A stretch of 52,942 nt of DNA, from the NCBI GenBank assembly GCA_017852075.1, contig JAFMLQ010000010.1, forward strand, positions 1 to 52,942, given 5' to 3'. Below the pieces are notes generated by a model that was not told where the DNA came from, ran no database searches, and saw only the letters and a program-made list of their open reading frames with translations. Source of the stretch: Flavobacteriaceae bacterium (GTDB lineage Bacteria; Bacteroidota; Bacteroidia; Flavobacteriales; Flavobacteriaceae). Both the position numbers and the translations under genes were made by a program. Shown in pieces: positions 20,857-29,665 of the stretch. How positions within the stretch are numbered: the first letter of the stretch is position 1; each line of letters begins with the position of its first letter.

Positions 20857-21960
20857 ATGGGGTCTAAAGAGCCGAGTTTTATAAGTAACTTCTTTTTGAG
20901 ATGTTCAGGAGCAAGTGTTGATATTATCAGCAAATGCCCAGAGTTTGAGAGAATAAAATACGCCAGTATAGGTGTGACTATTTTCTTTACTTCTGTCTTG
21001 GCATTTATTTCATCCTTTTACGGCTTATCTCAAATTTTTGATTCCTACATTATCGTCTTTCCTCTAGCTGTCTTTTGGGGTCTCATTATTTTTAATTTAG
21101 ACCGATACATCGTACAGAGTCTAAGAGCTGGAGATTCAAAATATCAAAACCTCGTCATTTCAATTCCACGATTGATTTTAGCAATTTTGGTAGCAATTAT
21201 TATTTCAAAACCCCTTGAAGTAAAACTATTTGAGGATGAAATCAATGCCTATTTGGTTCAGGAGAATATCGATCGTATTTACACTATCGATAAAAAATAC
21301 AAAAGCGATCTTTTGAATTTGAATGAGCAAAAAACTGGCTATGAAACTGCTTTTGAAGAGAAATTAAAACTACGCGAAAAATATTACGAGGACTATAGAT
21401 GTGAATGTAATGGTACTTGTGGTACTGGACTCAGAGGAAGAGGAAGAGAATGCGAGGAGCGTAAAATGAAGTACGATCTTTTTTCTGCTGAAATTGAACT
21501 TGAACGAAAAAAAATGGATGATCTGATAGGGCGGATTCTTCAAAAAGAAACTGAATTGTGGAATCAAGTTAGTTCAGAAAAAGAAACACTGCAAGCAACA
21601 ACCAATATGGGGTTTTTTGACAAAGTCGGTGCCTTGGGTGAGGTAGGGAATATGGCCTCTGTTTTCATTATGATGATTTTTATTTTGATTGAAACTGCTC
21701 CTTTGCTTACGAAGTTATTGTCCAAAAAAGGTCCTTATGATAATCTTATCATGCAGGCAGAATTTGAATTTGAAACCAACTTTTTAAAAGTGAAAGATTT
21801 TAATCTTAACCAAAGAGAAAAAAATAAAGAGCTCAACAAAATTTCTACTGATTTAGAAAAAAAATCCATTGAGACAGAGTTGAAAAATTCAATGAGAGAA
21901 AAAGCTTTACAACGATATGAAGAGATAAGAAAAGATGAAGATTCGTTTTCAAACAATTAG
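20857..21960 (+). CDS. DUF4407 domain membrane protein
   Basis: The N-terminus 'FFLRCSGASVDIISKCPEFERIKYASIG' (in part) is the DUF4407 signature. Hydrophobic helices lie at about residues 37-55, 62-80, 103-120 and 268-285, and a long charged coiled coil fills about 130-250 between the third and fourth. Within it, near residues 183-200, is a cluster of cysteines (CECNGTCGTG and one more C), suggesting disulfides if this loop is outside the cytosol. A second coiled coil forms the C-terminal 70 residues. The next gene starts 6 bp later. DUF4407 has no established function; position in this operon suggests a link to the injection system at the inner membrane. Confidence 0.85.
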   Translation: MGSKEPSFISNFFLRCSGASVDIISKCPEFERIKYASIGVTIFFTSVLAFISSFYGLSQIFDSYIIVFPLAVFWGLIIFNLDRYIVQSLRAGDSKYQNLVISIPRLILAILVAIIISKPLEVKLFEDEINAYLVQENIDRIYTIDKKYKSDLLNLNEQKTGYETAFEEKLKLREKYYEDYRCECNGTCGTGLRGRGRECEERKMKYDLFSAEIELERKKMDDLIGRILQKETELWNQVSSEKETLQATTNMGFFDKVGALGEVGNMASVFIMMIFILIETAPLLTKLLSKKGPYDNLIMQAEFEFETNFLKVKDFNLNQREKNKELNKISTDLEKKSIETELKNSMREKALQRYEEIRKDEDSFSNN

Positions 21961-21966
21961 TAAACT

Positions 21967-23202
21967 ATGATTTCTAGAGGAATTATATTTTTTGCGTTAA
22001 TTTTTGTACTGTCCTCTTGTGGGAGCAGCATGAAGACGTTAGAGTCTGTTGTAGAATCAAACTTAAAAGTAGATCCAAAACTTGAGAGTGGATTGGAATA
22101 CGCTAAGTCTATACTTGAAAATGATACCCTAGTCCAAATAGATACACCCAATGAAAAAATAGTACCATTGGATGCCTCAGTGCTTGATAGTTTATATACT
22201 GTTCTTTTGGATGAAAAAGAATTGGTTATGGATATTGCTTACAAGCCATTTTACGATTTATTGTTGAAAAAAAATCTTACAGATACAACATACTTGACCA
22301 ATATTTACGCTAAAACGCCAACAGACGGCTCCCCATTGAGCTACGAATTTGATGTCTTAAAAAATGATGTCATCGTCTATTCAATCGAAAATATAAAGGG
22401 CTTTAAGGTTGACGAAATTTCAATCATGGAAGGTGGTAGTTACCGCATGGTAAACCAAAAGCTTAAAAGAAAGCAAACGGATGCCGGTGCCATTAGAATT
22501 ATGGATGATAACACACTTACCTTAAATATCATCAATGATGGTTTTTTTAAAAACAAAGGTTTCTTTGGTTCAAATGTTAAAATCCAATTAAAAAAAGTGT
22601 CTCCTTTTAATCTCACATACGAGGAGGTGTTGGACAGTGTTCCCCTAACTAAAAAGTCTATTGAAATTGTTGTGGATACAATTTACAATTCTAATTATGA
22701 GCGAAAGTTTGAATTAAACTCCATACTTGATATTACTGGTCAAGACAGAATGGTAATACCCATTGACGTGAATCAAGAAGACATGGATCTTATGGGTTGG
22801 GGATATTGGGTTGGTTTGAACAATTTCAACTCACTGGATTGGGCTAGTGATGAAGACAATGACATGATTAATTATGCAAAACAGGAGTTATTTAATGAGG
22901 ATTCAAAGCTGTACTTGCAGGCGTCTGAAAATGACAATATTAAGTTGAAGATCAACAACTTTAGTTTAGATAGCCGAACACTGAATTATTCCACAAACTA
23001 CGCCTTTTATAAGACTGATAATACTATTGAAAGACCAGACAGGAGGGCTGAAATTATTCTTAATAATTTATCAACCATAAATTCTTTTGACATTCAATTA
23101 GGTCTGGTAACTGTTTTCTTTAAAGAGCGCCAAGTGGAACTAGAAAAAGAGGTTTACGAAATCAAAAAATTAATCAAACTCACCCTAGAAGAAGAAGAAT
23201 GA
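21967..23202 (+). CDS. Lipoprotein of unknown function in the injection-system operon
   Basis: A 411-residue protein with lipoprotein signal 'MISRGIIFFALIFVLSSCGSS' (in part; lipid Cys at residue 18). The mature part begins with an acidic helical region (20-85) and continues as a predicted beta-rich domain ('SYEFDVLKNDVIVYSIEN', 'RKFELNSILDITGQDRMVIP', 'GWGYWVGLNN'). It ends in a charged helix (KERQVELEKEVYEIKKLIKL). I recognise no family. It overlaps the next gene by 4 bases (ATGA), so expression of the two is coupled. Confidence 0.7.
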   Translation: MISRGIIFFALIFVLSSCGSSMKTLESVVESNLKVDPKLESGLEYAKSILENDTLVQIDTPNEKIVPLDASVLDSLYTVLLDEKELVMDIAYKPFYDLLLKKNLTDTTYLTNIYAKTPTDGSPLSYEFDVLKNDVIVYSIENIKGFKVDEISIMEGGSYRMVNQKLKRKQTDAGAIRIMDDNTLTLNIINDGFFKNKGFFGSNVKIQLKKVSPFNLTYEEVLDSVPLTKKSIEIVVDTIYNSNYERKFELNSILDITGQDRMVIPIDVNQEDMDLMGWGYWVGLNNFNSLDWASDEDNDMINYAKQELFNEDSKLYLQASENDNIKLKINNFSLDSRTLNYSTNYAFYKTDNTIERPDRRAEIILNNLSTINSFDIQLGLVTVFFKERQVELEKEVYEIKKLIKLTLEEEE

Positions 23203-24962
23203 AAAGTATTTCCAAGATTTTTTTCGCTTTTATGATATTGATTTCATTTTCATCATTGGAGTCTTGTACTTACATTAAAAAAGCAGATTCAGGAATAAGA
23301 AAAGCTTTTGGTTCTGTAAACAGATTTCAACGTCAACAGAAATTATATTCGAGAAGACTCGGATTGGATGAAAAAAATAATTCCGAAAAGCAAGGCGAAG
23401 GTGATGAGAATAGAATGGTTAGAAATCCCATTCAGCAAAAAAACATGATCAATGATTATGGATATCTGTTTGAGGGAATCAATGGTTATAACCCAGGGGT
23501 AATTGTCAATTACAGCAACAGCGACAGTACTTCAAATGTTTTTGAAATAGAAAGTGAAAAATTTAAAAGCATTCAGCCCAACCGAGAAGTTTTTGGGTGG
23601 CATCCTTATTGGATGGGAAACCGTTGGACAAATTATCCTTTTGAGTTGTTATCCACCATATCGTACTTCTCCTACAATGTGAATCCAAGGACTGGATTGA
23701 GTTCAAATCCTTCTCAGATTGAAGATTGGAAGACTACTGCCATGATAGATTCAGCAAAGGTTAAAAACACACGAGTACTTTTGACTGTCTCCCTACAAGG
23801 AAAGACCAATCAGGATCAGTTTTTGACAAATGAATTATTGTGGAACAACTTATACCAAGATGTATCCAAACTCATTTTAGAACGCAATGCAGATGGTGTT
23901 GATTTAAACTTTGAAGACCTTCCTTTTGGACTTAAAAGTGAATTCACGGATTTTGTCGATGGATTCGATCAATACTTAACACTTCAGTTCCAAAACAATA
24001 ATAGGGAGAATCCATTCATATCATTGACCTTACCTGCTCATAAAGACAGGGAACATTTCGATATCAAAAGGCTGGATGCCTTTATCGATCTGTTTATTAT
24101 TATGGGCTATGATTACAATGGAACGAGTTCTCCAGATGCTGTATCACCTCTACAGTCAGAAGGAGTGTTTAGTTTAAAAAATACGGTTGAATATTTCAAA
24201 GAGAAAAATATTAATGTCAACAAAACTATACTCGCATTGCCTTATTACGGAATACTTTGGAATATAAATCCTTCAGGAGAAGATGATTTTAAGGCAAGTA
24301 TAGAGCGAAAATTGACGTACAGCGAAATAAAAAATAATTTTTTAGACAATGAAGATGTTGGTTCTGAGGTTGAATTGGATCCAATTTCTATGAGTAAAAT
24401 TTACAGGGCAGCATTTGAAGATAATTCCATCAAGGAAATTCATTACGATGATGCATTTACCCTATCAAAAAAGTACGATTATGCCATGAATAATAATTTT
24501 CAAGGTGTTGGCATTTGGGCATTGGGTTATGACAATGGCAATGACGAACTCTGGAATTTAATAGAGAATTATTTTTCTACTGATATTGCCGTATTCAATG
24601 ATCCTATTAGCGAGGTAAATGGTTTTCCTATAAAATTTGCCGAGAGCTTAGTGGTTCAAAAGGATGTGTTTATTGCCATTATCATATATTTTGTATTGGC
24701 CCTGGTAACTGCCTTTGTGCTAATCTTGTCGGATTGGAGAATTAGAGATTCAATAATTAAAAACTCCATTAATCAGCTAATTGTAATTTTCATCGGTTTT
24801 ATATTATTGATTCCTTTGGTTGTTTTTGTAAGAGAAATTTTAGATAAAGGAGGCTTTTTTATTAAATCGAGTTGGGAAATTTACATAGGGTTTTTTGTTG
24901 GGCTTCTGGTCTTTTTTGTCTCCTCAAAACTCAAATGGAATAACACTTTAGAAAAACCGTAA
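23199..24962 (+). CDS. GH18 glycoside hydrolase, secreted and anchored, with C-terminal transmembrane helices
   Basis: A 587-residue protein. The N-terminal signal 'FFAFMILISFSSLESC' ends in a lipobox-like LESC (atypical Glu). The GH18 barrel covers about residues 128-470: 'REVFGWHPYWMGNRW', 'ADGVDLNFEDLPFG', which holds the DGxDxxxE catalytic motif intact, 'LFIIMGYDYNG' and 'GVGIWALGYDNGND'. Its closest feel is to YaaH/SleL-type enzymes that cut peptidoglycan glycan chains rather than to chitinases. Three membrane helices follow (about 490-510, 527-547, 560-577), unusual for GH18. Being co-transcribed with the tail genes, it may open or bind the cell wall for assembly, anchoring or exit of the particle. 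Confidence 0.8.
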   Translation: MKSISKIFFAFMILISFSSLESCTYIKKADSGIRKAFGSVNRFQRQQKLYSRRLGLDEKNNSEKQGEGDENRMVRNPIQQKNMINDYGYLFEGINGYNPGVIVNYSNSDSTSNVFEIESEKFKSIQPNREVFGWHPYWMGNRWTNYPFELLSTISYFSYNVNPRTGLSSNPSQIEDWKTTAMIDSAKVKNTRVLLTVSLQGKTNQDQFLTNELLWNNLYQDVSKLILERNADGVDLNFEDLPFGLKSEFTDFVDGFDQYLTLQFQNNNRENPFISLTLPAHKDREHFDIKRLDAFIDLFIIMGYDYNGTSSPDAVSPLQSEGVFSLKNTVEYFKEKNINVNKTILALPYYGILWNINPSGEDDFKASIERKLTYSEIKNNFLDNEDVGSEVELDPISMSKIYRAAFEDNSIKEIHYDDAFTLSKKYDYAMNNNFQGVGIWALGYDNGNDELWNLIENYFSTDIAVFNDPISEVNGFPIKFAESLVVQKDVFIAIIIYFVLALVTAFVLILSDWRIRDSIIKNSINQLIVIFIGFILLIPLVVFVREILDKGGFFIKSSWEIYIGFFVGLLVFFVSSKLKWNNTLEKP

Positions 24963-24972
24963 ATCAGTACTA

Positions 24973-25209
24973 ATGAAAACAATTATTTTAAGGGAATTAT
25001 TTTGGTTGGTTTTGAGTTTTGTGCTCTCATTGGTTTTGGCATTCTTTTTTTTGGAGCTATTGGACTTGACTTCATCAGCTAGAGACCTCAAAAGAGTAGA
25101 GCAGATATTTTCAGTCCAATTGTATTTGATTGGTTGTGTCGTGTCATTTATATCAATCTATATTGTTAGAATTATTGTGACAGCAATAAAACTTTTGGTT
25201 CAAAACTAG
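24973..25209 (+). CDS. Small membrane protein with two transmembrane helices
   Basis: A 78-residue protein with hydrophobic helices at about residues 8-30 and 48-70. The linker is short and charged (SSARDLKRVEQIF). It starts 10 bp after the GH18 gene and ends 6 bp before the tail-cap gene, so it belongs to the same transcript. I do not recognise the family. Small size and placement next to a cell-wall hydrolase would fit a holin-like or anchoring subunit, but nothing in the sequence proves this. Confidence 0.6.
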   Translation: MKTIILRELFWLVLSFVLSLVLAFFFLELLDLTSSARDLKRVEQIFSVQLYLIGCVVSFISIYIVRIIVTAIKLLVQN

Positions 25210-25215
25210 TCTTCT

Positions 25216-25758
25216 ATGATTCATAATATTATTACTTCCATTGCCGCTAAAGCAAATCAGTATATAAAAAATAAATTGTCAATTGATGAGGACATAGTGA
25301 TTGTAAGAAGTTTGGTTGATATCAAGGGGAATTTAAATCAAGGCATCGAGAACAAAATAACAGTATTTCTATTGAGCATAGAGGAGGAAAAATTAGCTAA
25401 AAACAATTCTACCTTTAAGGGAATTACCAATCCTTCAATCAACGTAAATATCAACATTATGTTTGCATCCTATTTCACCGATGTCAACTATGTGGAATCC
25501 TTACGACATGTATCGTTAATAATCGATTTTTTTCAGAGAAATCCTATTTTTAATCATTCCAATACACCCGGACTGCCAATTAGCGTACCGCGACTCCATG
25601 TGGAAATATATAATTTGAACATGCCCGACACTATGCGACTATGGGGGGCTATTGGAACAAAATATGTTCCTTCGTGTGCCTACAGAATCAAGCAGATAAT
25701 TTTTGATTCAGATACAGTGATAGAAGATATTCCAGCAGTAATGGGAAATAATACTTGA
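25216..25758 (+). CDS. eCIS tail cap / terminator protein (DUF4255, Pvc16-like)
   Basis: A 180-residue cytosolic protein with the DUF4255 pattern: N-terminal helix 'IITSIAAKANQYIKNKL', 'KITVFLLSIEEE', a middle block 'INVNINIMFASYFTDVNYVESLRHVSLIIDFFQ' (in part) and a C-terminal 'MRLWGAIGTKYVPSCAYRIK'. In PVC and related particles this protein closes the distal end of the tube and sheath. In Bacteroidota clusters it stands just before the sheath and tube genes, as here. It follows the small membrane protein by 6 bp. Confidence 0.9.
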   Translation: MIHNIITSIAAKANQYIKNKLSIDEDIVIVRSLVDIKGNLNQGIENKITVFLLSIEEEKLAKNNSTFKGITNPSINVNINIMFASYFTDVNYVESLRHVSLIIDFFQRNPIFNHSNTPGLPISVPRLHVEIYNLNMPDTMRLWGAIGTKYVPSCAYRIKQIIFDSDTVIEDIPAVMGNNT

Positions 25759-25771
25759 GAAAGAGGCTACT

Positions 25772-26614
25772 ATGAACGGGATGTACAATCAAATTAATTA
25801 TACCTCAAATTATAAGAAAATTATTGAGGTTGAAGTGAATCACGATTATTTTAAAGACAAGAAATGCATTTCATTTGTTTTTAACCCAACTAGTGAAACC
25901 CTTTCTCTTTTTAAGAATTACGGAATCTTATTTAAAAGAACTCAAAGTGGTTTTGTCTTGATTAGTGGATCGGACTTAAGGTATTCAAGCGCATCTTTCA
26001 ATGGACTGATTGAAGTTGAAATTTCAATCAGTAATAATGACCCTGTGTTTTTAAACTATTCAGAAATCTCTCCTTCTGCTGGAGAAGGATTTTTGTTTCA
26101 AAATAGTTTTGAAGCAAATACGCTTCACCAAGAAGAATATGTCGACGCTTCAGTACTTGCTCCTATTAACAACGACAAAGTCATAGGGGGAACAATAAAA
26201 CTAAGCTTTAATCAAAATAATGAATTCTTTGGAGAAGGTTCTGAAAATTCAAATGCTGGTGGAGAAAAGTACCGTATCAATTTTAAATCAAGAGAGGTGG
26301 TAGTTCGCTATAATTTTTACAGTTCTAAAGAAAATCTTGATTTCTCTAATTTTTTTATTGCAGACGATGAAAATTCTTTTAAGAACGACTCTATTGAACA
26401 GAGAAAATTAGCGAATGGTCAAGAGGTATTCTGTATTCAGCACCCAACCCCCATAAAACTTTCTCAGTTTTATGAAAAATCTCTTTTTTTAAAAAAAGAC
26501 GATGGGTTTTTAAATACCTTTTCCATACAATTGCCCCAACCTCAGGTGAAAAATGTCTCATTAAATAAAAATGATGGCAAATATTATGCTGATCTATTTG
26601 TTTCCTTGGATTAA
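25772..26614 (+). CDS. Unknown eCIS structural protein (cap-adaptor candidate)
   Basis: A 280-residue protein without signal peptide or membrane helix. Its N-terminal 90 residues and the C-terminal segment 'NTFSIQLPQPQVKNVSLNKNDGKYYADLFVSLD' (in part) look beta-rich; acidic loops lie between. I do not recognise a family. It sits 13 bp after the DUF4255 cap gene and 48 bp before the sheath gene. The AlgoCIS structure contains a cap adaptor between cap and sheath-tube trunk, and this gene is a positional candidate for that part. An alternative start is the ATG three codons downstream. Confidence 0.55.
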   Translation: MNGMYNQINYTSNYKKIIEVEVNHDYFKDKKCISFVFNPTSETLSLFKNYGILFKRTQSGFVLISGSDLRYSSASFNGLIEVEISISNNDPVFLNYSEISPSAGEGFLFQNSFEANTLHQEEYVDASVLAPINNDKVIGGTIKLSFNQNNEFFGEGSENSNAGGEKYRINFKSREVVVRYNFYSSKENLDFSNFFIADDENSFKNDSIEQRKLANGQEVFCIQHPTPIKLSQFYEKSLFLKKDDGFLNTFSIQLPQPQVKNVSLNKNDGKYYADLFVSLD

Positions 26615-26662
26615 TTACTTAGATTTATAAACTATAACTATATCTAATTTTAAAACTCAATT

Positions 26663-28219
26663 ATGGCTTCTAATTTAGCAACTCCAGGAGTTTACGTTGA
26701 AGAAAAAAGTTCGTTTGGAACATCAGTGGTTCCTGTGCCAACAGCTGTCCCGGCCTTTGTGGGATATACCCAGAAAGCATTAAGAGGAACAAAATCTTTA
26801 ACCAATAAACCCACCCGAATTACAAATTTTGGAGAATATGTAGAATTGTTTGGTGGTGCGCCATCTACTCTTTTCACAATTACTCCTCCAGCAAAAAAGA
26901 CTAAACCTAAAGCAGAAGGAGATGCTCCTGCTGTTGAAACTGGTTCAGATTCCGAAAATTACACTTTGGAAATGGATGCATCAACTCGATTTTTGATGTA
27001 CGATTCCATCAGACTTTATTTTGTCAATGGTGGTTCAGACTGTTATATTGTGTCTGTAGGGAGTTATTCCGATAAAATTTCTGCTAAAGATCTAAATGAT
27101 GTTGCAGTAGGTGGTGGAATAGCGGCTTTAGAAAAATTTACGGAACCCACAATTTTGGCTATTCCTGAAGCAATTCTTCTTCCCGAAGCAGATTGCTATT
27201 CTATCCAAGCGGCAATGTTACAGCATTGCGGATATAAAATGCAAAACCGTTTTGCCATACTTGATGTTTTTGGTGGAAACGAAGAAAGAACTTTTGATGA
27301 CAATGATGTAGTTGATAAATTCCGAGAAGGTGTTGGTTCCAACTTCCTCGCATGGGGAGCTGCCTACTACCCATTGCTCAATACAACCATCGTTAATTCC
27401 TCGGAGATTGACTTCACAAGACTCAAAAATCCTAAAGGGCTTATTGATGTTTTAAATGCTGAAGTTGATGAGAACGTTGCAGCAGATAATATTTCTTCTG
27501 CAAGAGCACAAGGAATAAAAGCTGAGATTGCAAAAATAGCTACGACTACAGATGCTGATCTAATCAAGTCTCTACAGTCTACCTTGAGTGTTATCAGTCC
27601 GAAGCTCAACTCAATTTTAATTGATATTGCTGATGAATTAAATACCCTACCCCCTAGCCCAGCAATGGCCGGTCTATACTGTATGGTTGATAATTCTGTG
27701 AATGTTGCTAAATCGCCTGCTAATTTGAGTTTAGGTTCGGTAATTTCACCATCCGTTAATATTAATAATGAGAATCAAGAAGACCTGAACTTACCATTAA
27801 ATGGTAAAGCAGTAAACGCAATTCGCAGTTTTACTGGAAAGGGAACCTTGGTATGGGGTGCACGAACATTAGAAGGTAATTCAAAAGATTACCGTTACAT
27901 CAGTGTTAGAAGAACAATGACCTTTATAGAACAAAGCATCAAATTTGCTGCTGAATCTTATGTGTTTTCTCCGAACAACGCTACTACTTGGTCTAGTCTT
28001 CGTGCTACTGTTTACAATTTCTTAAACAATCAATGGTCTTCTGGAATCCTTGTTGGTTCTACACCTCAAGATGCTTTTGAAATTGAAATCGGATTAGGGT
28101 CTACAATGACTTCAACGGATATATTGGATGGAATCCTTAAAATGACCATTAAGGTGGCCATCGTAAGACCAGCTGAATTCATTGTGATCACCTTTGAACA
28201 ACAGCAACAAAAATCATAA
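26663..28219 (+). CDS. Contractile tail sheath protein
   Basis: A 518-residue sheath subunit that forms the outer contractile cylinder. The N-terminus 'MASNLATPGVYVEEKSSFG' followed by 'VPTAVPAFVGYTQKA' and 'RITNFGEYVELFGG' is the classic opening of phage-tail-like sheaths. The C-terminal domain includes 'VWGARTLEGNSKDYRYISVRR' (in part), 'NNQWSSGILVGSTPQDAFEI' and 'MTIKVAIVRPAEFIVITFEQ'. An alpha-helical insertion at about residues 255-325 probably projects from the particle surface. Only one sheath gene is present in the window, unlike PVC, which has several. Confidence 0.97.
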   Translation: MASNLATPGVYVEEKSSFGTSVVPVPTAVPAFVGYTQKALRGTKSLTNKPTRITNFGEYVELFGGAPSTLFTITPPAKKTKPKAEGDAPAVETGSDSENYTLEMDASTRFLMYDSIRLYFVNGGSDCYIVSVGSYSDKISAKDLNDVAVGGGIAALEKFTEPTILAIPEAILLPEADCYSIQAAMLQHCGYKMQNRFAILDVFGGNEERTFDDNDVVDKFREGVGSNFLAWGAAYYPLLNTTIVNSSEIDFTRLKNPKGLIDVLNAEVDENVAADNISSARAQGIKAEIAKIATTTDADLIKSLQSTLSVISPKLNSILIDIADELNTLPPSPAMAGLYCMVDNSVNVAKSPANLSLGSVISPSVNINNENQEDLNLPLNGKAVNAIRSFTGKGTLVWGARTLEGNSKDYRYISVRRTMTFIEQSIKFAAESYVFSPNNATTWSSLRATVYNFLNNQWSSGILVGSTPQDAFEIEIGLGSTMTSTDILDGILKMTIKVAIVRPAEFIVITFEQQQQKS

Positions 28220-28242
28220 AACTAATTTAAAATATATATATT

Positions 28243-28713
28243 ATGGCAACACCAACCGCAGGAACGGGAGCAGAGCAAGATCAATATTGGCCGCTACCAA
28301 AGTTCTATTTCTCTGTAGATATAGGTGAATATACTGACTTACCATTTCAAGAAGTTAGTGGTTTAGATATAGAAACTGAAGCAATTGAATATCGTCATGG
28401 AAACAGTCCAGCCATGAGTGCTATTAAAATGCCAGGGATGTTTAAATTCTCTGACGTTACACTCAAAAAAGGCGTTTTCTCAACTGATAACGATTTCTAT
28501 GACTGGATTTCTACAATATCATTAAACACTTTTGAAAGAGTTACAGTCGTTGTGAAATTACTAGATGAAAACGGAACACCAGCTGTCACATGGACATTGC
28601 TGAATGCCTTCCCATTGAAAGTTACACCAACTGATATGAATTCTCAATCATCAGAGGCAGGAATTGAAACAATTGTATTTGCTCACGAAGGATTGACCGC
28701 TACAGTGGACTAA
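28243..28713 (+). CDS. Inner tube protein (Hcp/gp19-like)
   Basis: A 156-residue tube subunit of the phage tail protein family: 'WPLPKFYFSVDIGEYTDLPF', 'EVSGLDIETEAIEYRHGNSP', 'FSDVTLKKGVF' and 'MNSQSSEAGIETIVFAHEGL' follow the family order. It lies 23 bp after the sheath gene, the usual sheath-tube pairing. Its end overlaps the convergent gene by 14 bp, and the transcript ends at a hairpin 25 bp later. Confidence 0.96.
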   Translation: MATPTAGTGAEQDQYWPLPKFYFSVDIGEYTDLPFQEVSGLDIETEAIEYRHGNSPAMSAIKMPGMFKFSDVTLKKGVFSTDNDFYDWISTISLNTFERVTVVVKLLDENGTPAVTWTLLNAFPLKVTPTDMNSQSSEAGIETIVFAHEGLTATVD

Positions 28714-29623
28714 GATTCTTCAGATGATAACTAACACGCTCAATAACGCTGTTCATTTCAGTGTTATTGAGCTTTTTATTTTCTAAATAAAGCATCCGCC
28801 AATTTTTTACCTCCCCAATAGTATTTAAATAAACACTATCCGTTATGGTCAACACGGATTTTTCAGCAAATTTTACGAGGTAATACAGATCGTTATAATC
28901 TATGAAGTTCACGTAGAAATTCTTGTCTTGAATTTCATTGAGACGTTGAATACGTTTTATCTCTTCCTTCGATTTTCCAACTCTTTCAAGTACAAGAATA
29001 ACTTTAAACTTTTTTTGGCCTAATACAGTATAGATTATTTTTTCAATCGCCTCTATCATTTCTATATTTTGTCTGTCTTCTATATAGATCAATAAATAGT
29101 CAGAAAAAGACAGCGGTTTTAAATTTTCACTCCTGAGTAACCAATCAATCAACTTTTCAGTATTATCTAGTTTTTCTTTATCTATGTTTAAAGTGGGTAG
29201 ATCAATAGCGACCAAGGCTTTGTCTGAAATTTTATGGATCATTTTTTTAGCAAGCGCCGTTTCTAGATCATAATTGTTTGTAGCACTGAGTTTTTTCCTA
29301 TTAATCCAATGTAGCGTTTGTTTGTTCGTTCCTTTAGCAATGTAGTAATATAAGAGAGAAAAGGGAGTTAGAGTTAAATTTAACACCAGATCATAATGGC
29401 GGTTTTTACGATTCCAAATGTCCTTAAATCCAGGTTGAAATTCTATGTTTTTAAACCATTCGTCTTGATAAAATAAATTCGATGAATCTTTACCATTTTC
29501 AAGGATCAAATCAATTTCCAGTTCTTTTGGCGGAAGTGTTTTGGCAAGCTGATTGTAGACTAGATTCAAAAGAACAAAACCTTGAAGGGGAGGATTTACA
29601 CGGTGTAAGATTAAAATTTTCAA
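28700..29623 (-). CDS. GT9-like glycosyltransferase-fold protein inserted in the eCIS cluster
   Basis: A 307-residue protein. 'MKILILHRVNPPLQGFVLLNLVYNQL', then 'HYDLVLNLTLTPFSLLYYYIAKG', resembles the N-terminal Rossmann half of heptosyltransferase-like GT9 enzymes. 'YLLIYIEDR', 'FKVILVLERVG' and 'VLTITDSVYLNTIGEVKNWRMLYLE' (in part) match the C-terminal nucleotide-sugar half in layout. The usual catalytic and sugar-nucleotide residues are poorly kept, so it may be divergent or inactive. It is preceded by the nSTAND1 gene (42 bp gap) and overlaps the tube gene by 14 bp tail to tail. Fold assignment is by eye and uncertain. Confidence 0.5.
   Translation of the reverse strand: MKILILHRVNPPLQGFVLLNLVYNQLAKTLPPKELEIDLILENGKDSSNLFYQDEWFKNIEFQPGFKDIWNRKNRHYDLVLNLTLTPFSLLYYYIAKGTNKQTLHWINRKKLSATNNYDLETALAKKMIHKISDKALVAIDLPTLNIDKEKLDNTEKLIDWLLRSENLKPLSFSDYLLIYIEDRQNIEMIEAIEKIIYTVLGQKKFKVILVLERVGKSKEEIKRIQRLNEIQDKNFYVNFIDYNDLYYLVKFAEKSVLTITDSVYLNTIGEVKNWRMLYLENKKLNNTEMNSVIERVSYHLKNLSPL
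28738..28782 (+). terminator. Strong terminator of the cap-sheath-tube operon, inside a convergent gene
   Basis: GCTCAATAACGCTG and CAGTGTTATTGAGC pair over 14 positions with one G-T wobble around a 7-base loop (28738-28772), followed by TTTTTATTTT. It terminates rightward transcription, yet it lies within the last 30 codons of the leftward gene at 28700-29623. Confidence 0.85.
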
Positions 29624-29665
29624 AAAGCGACAAATTTTTTAGTGATTGCCCAAGAAACAGTAACT

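Noticed and set aside
23199-24962. Secreted chitinase for nutrient use
   Set aside because: The GH18 motif would allow it, but three C-terminal membrane helices, no chitin-binding domain and co-transcription with tail genes make an envelope role more likely.
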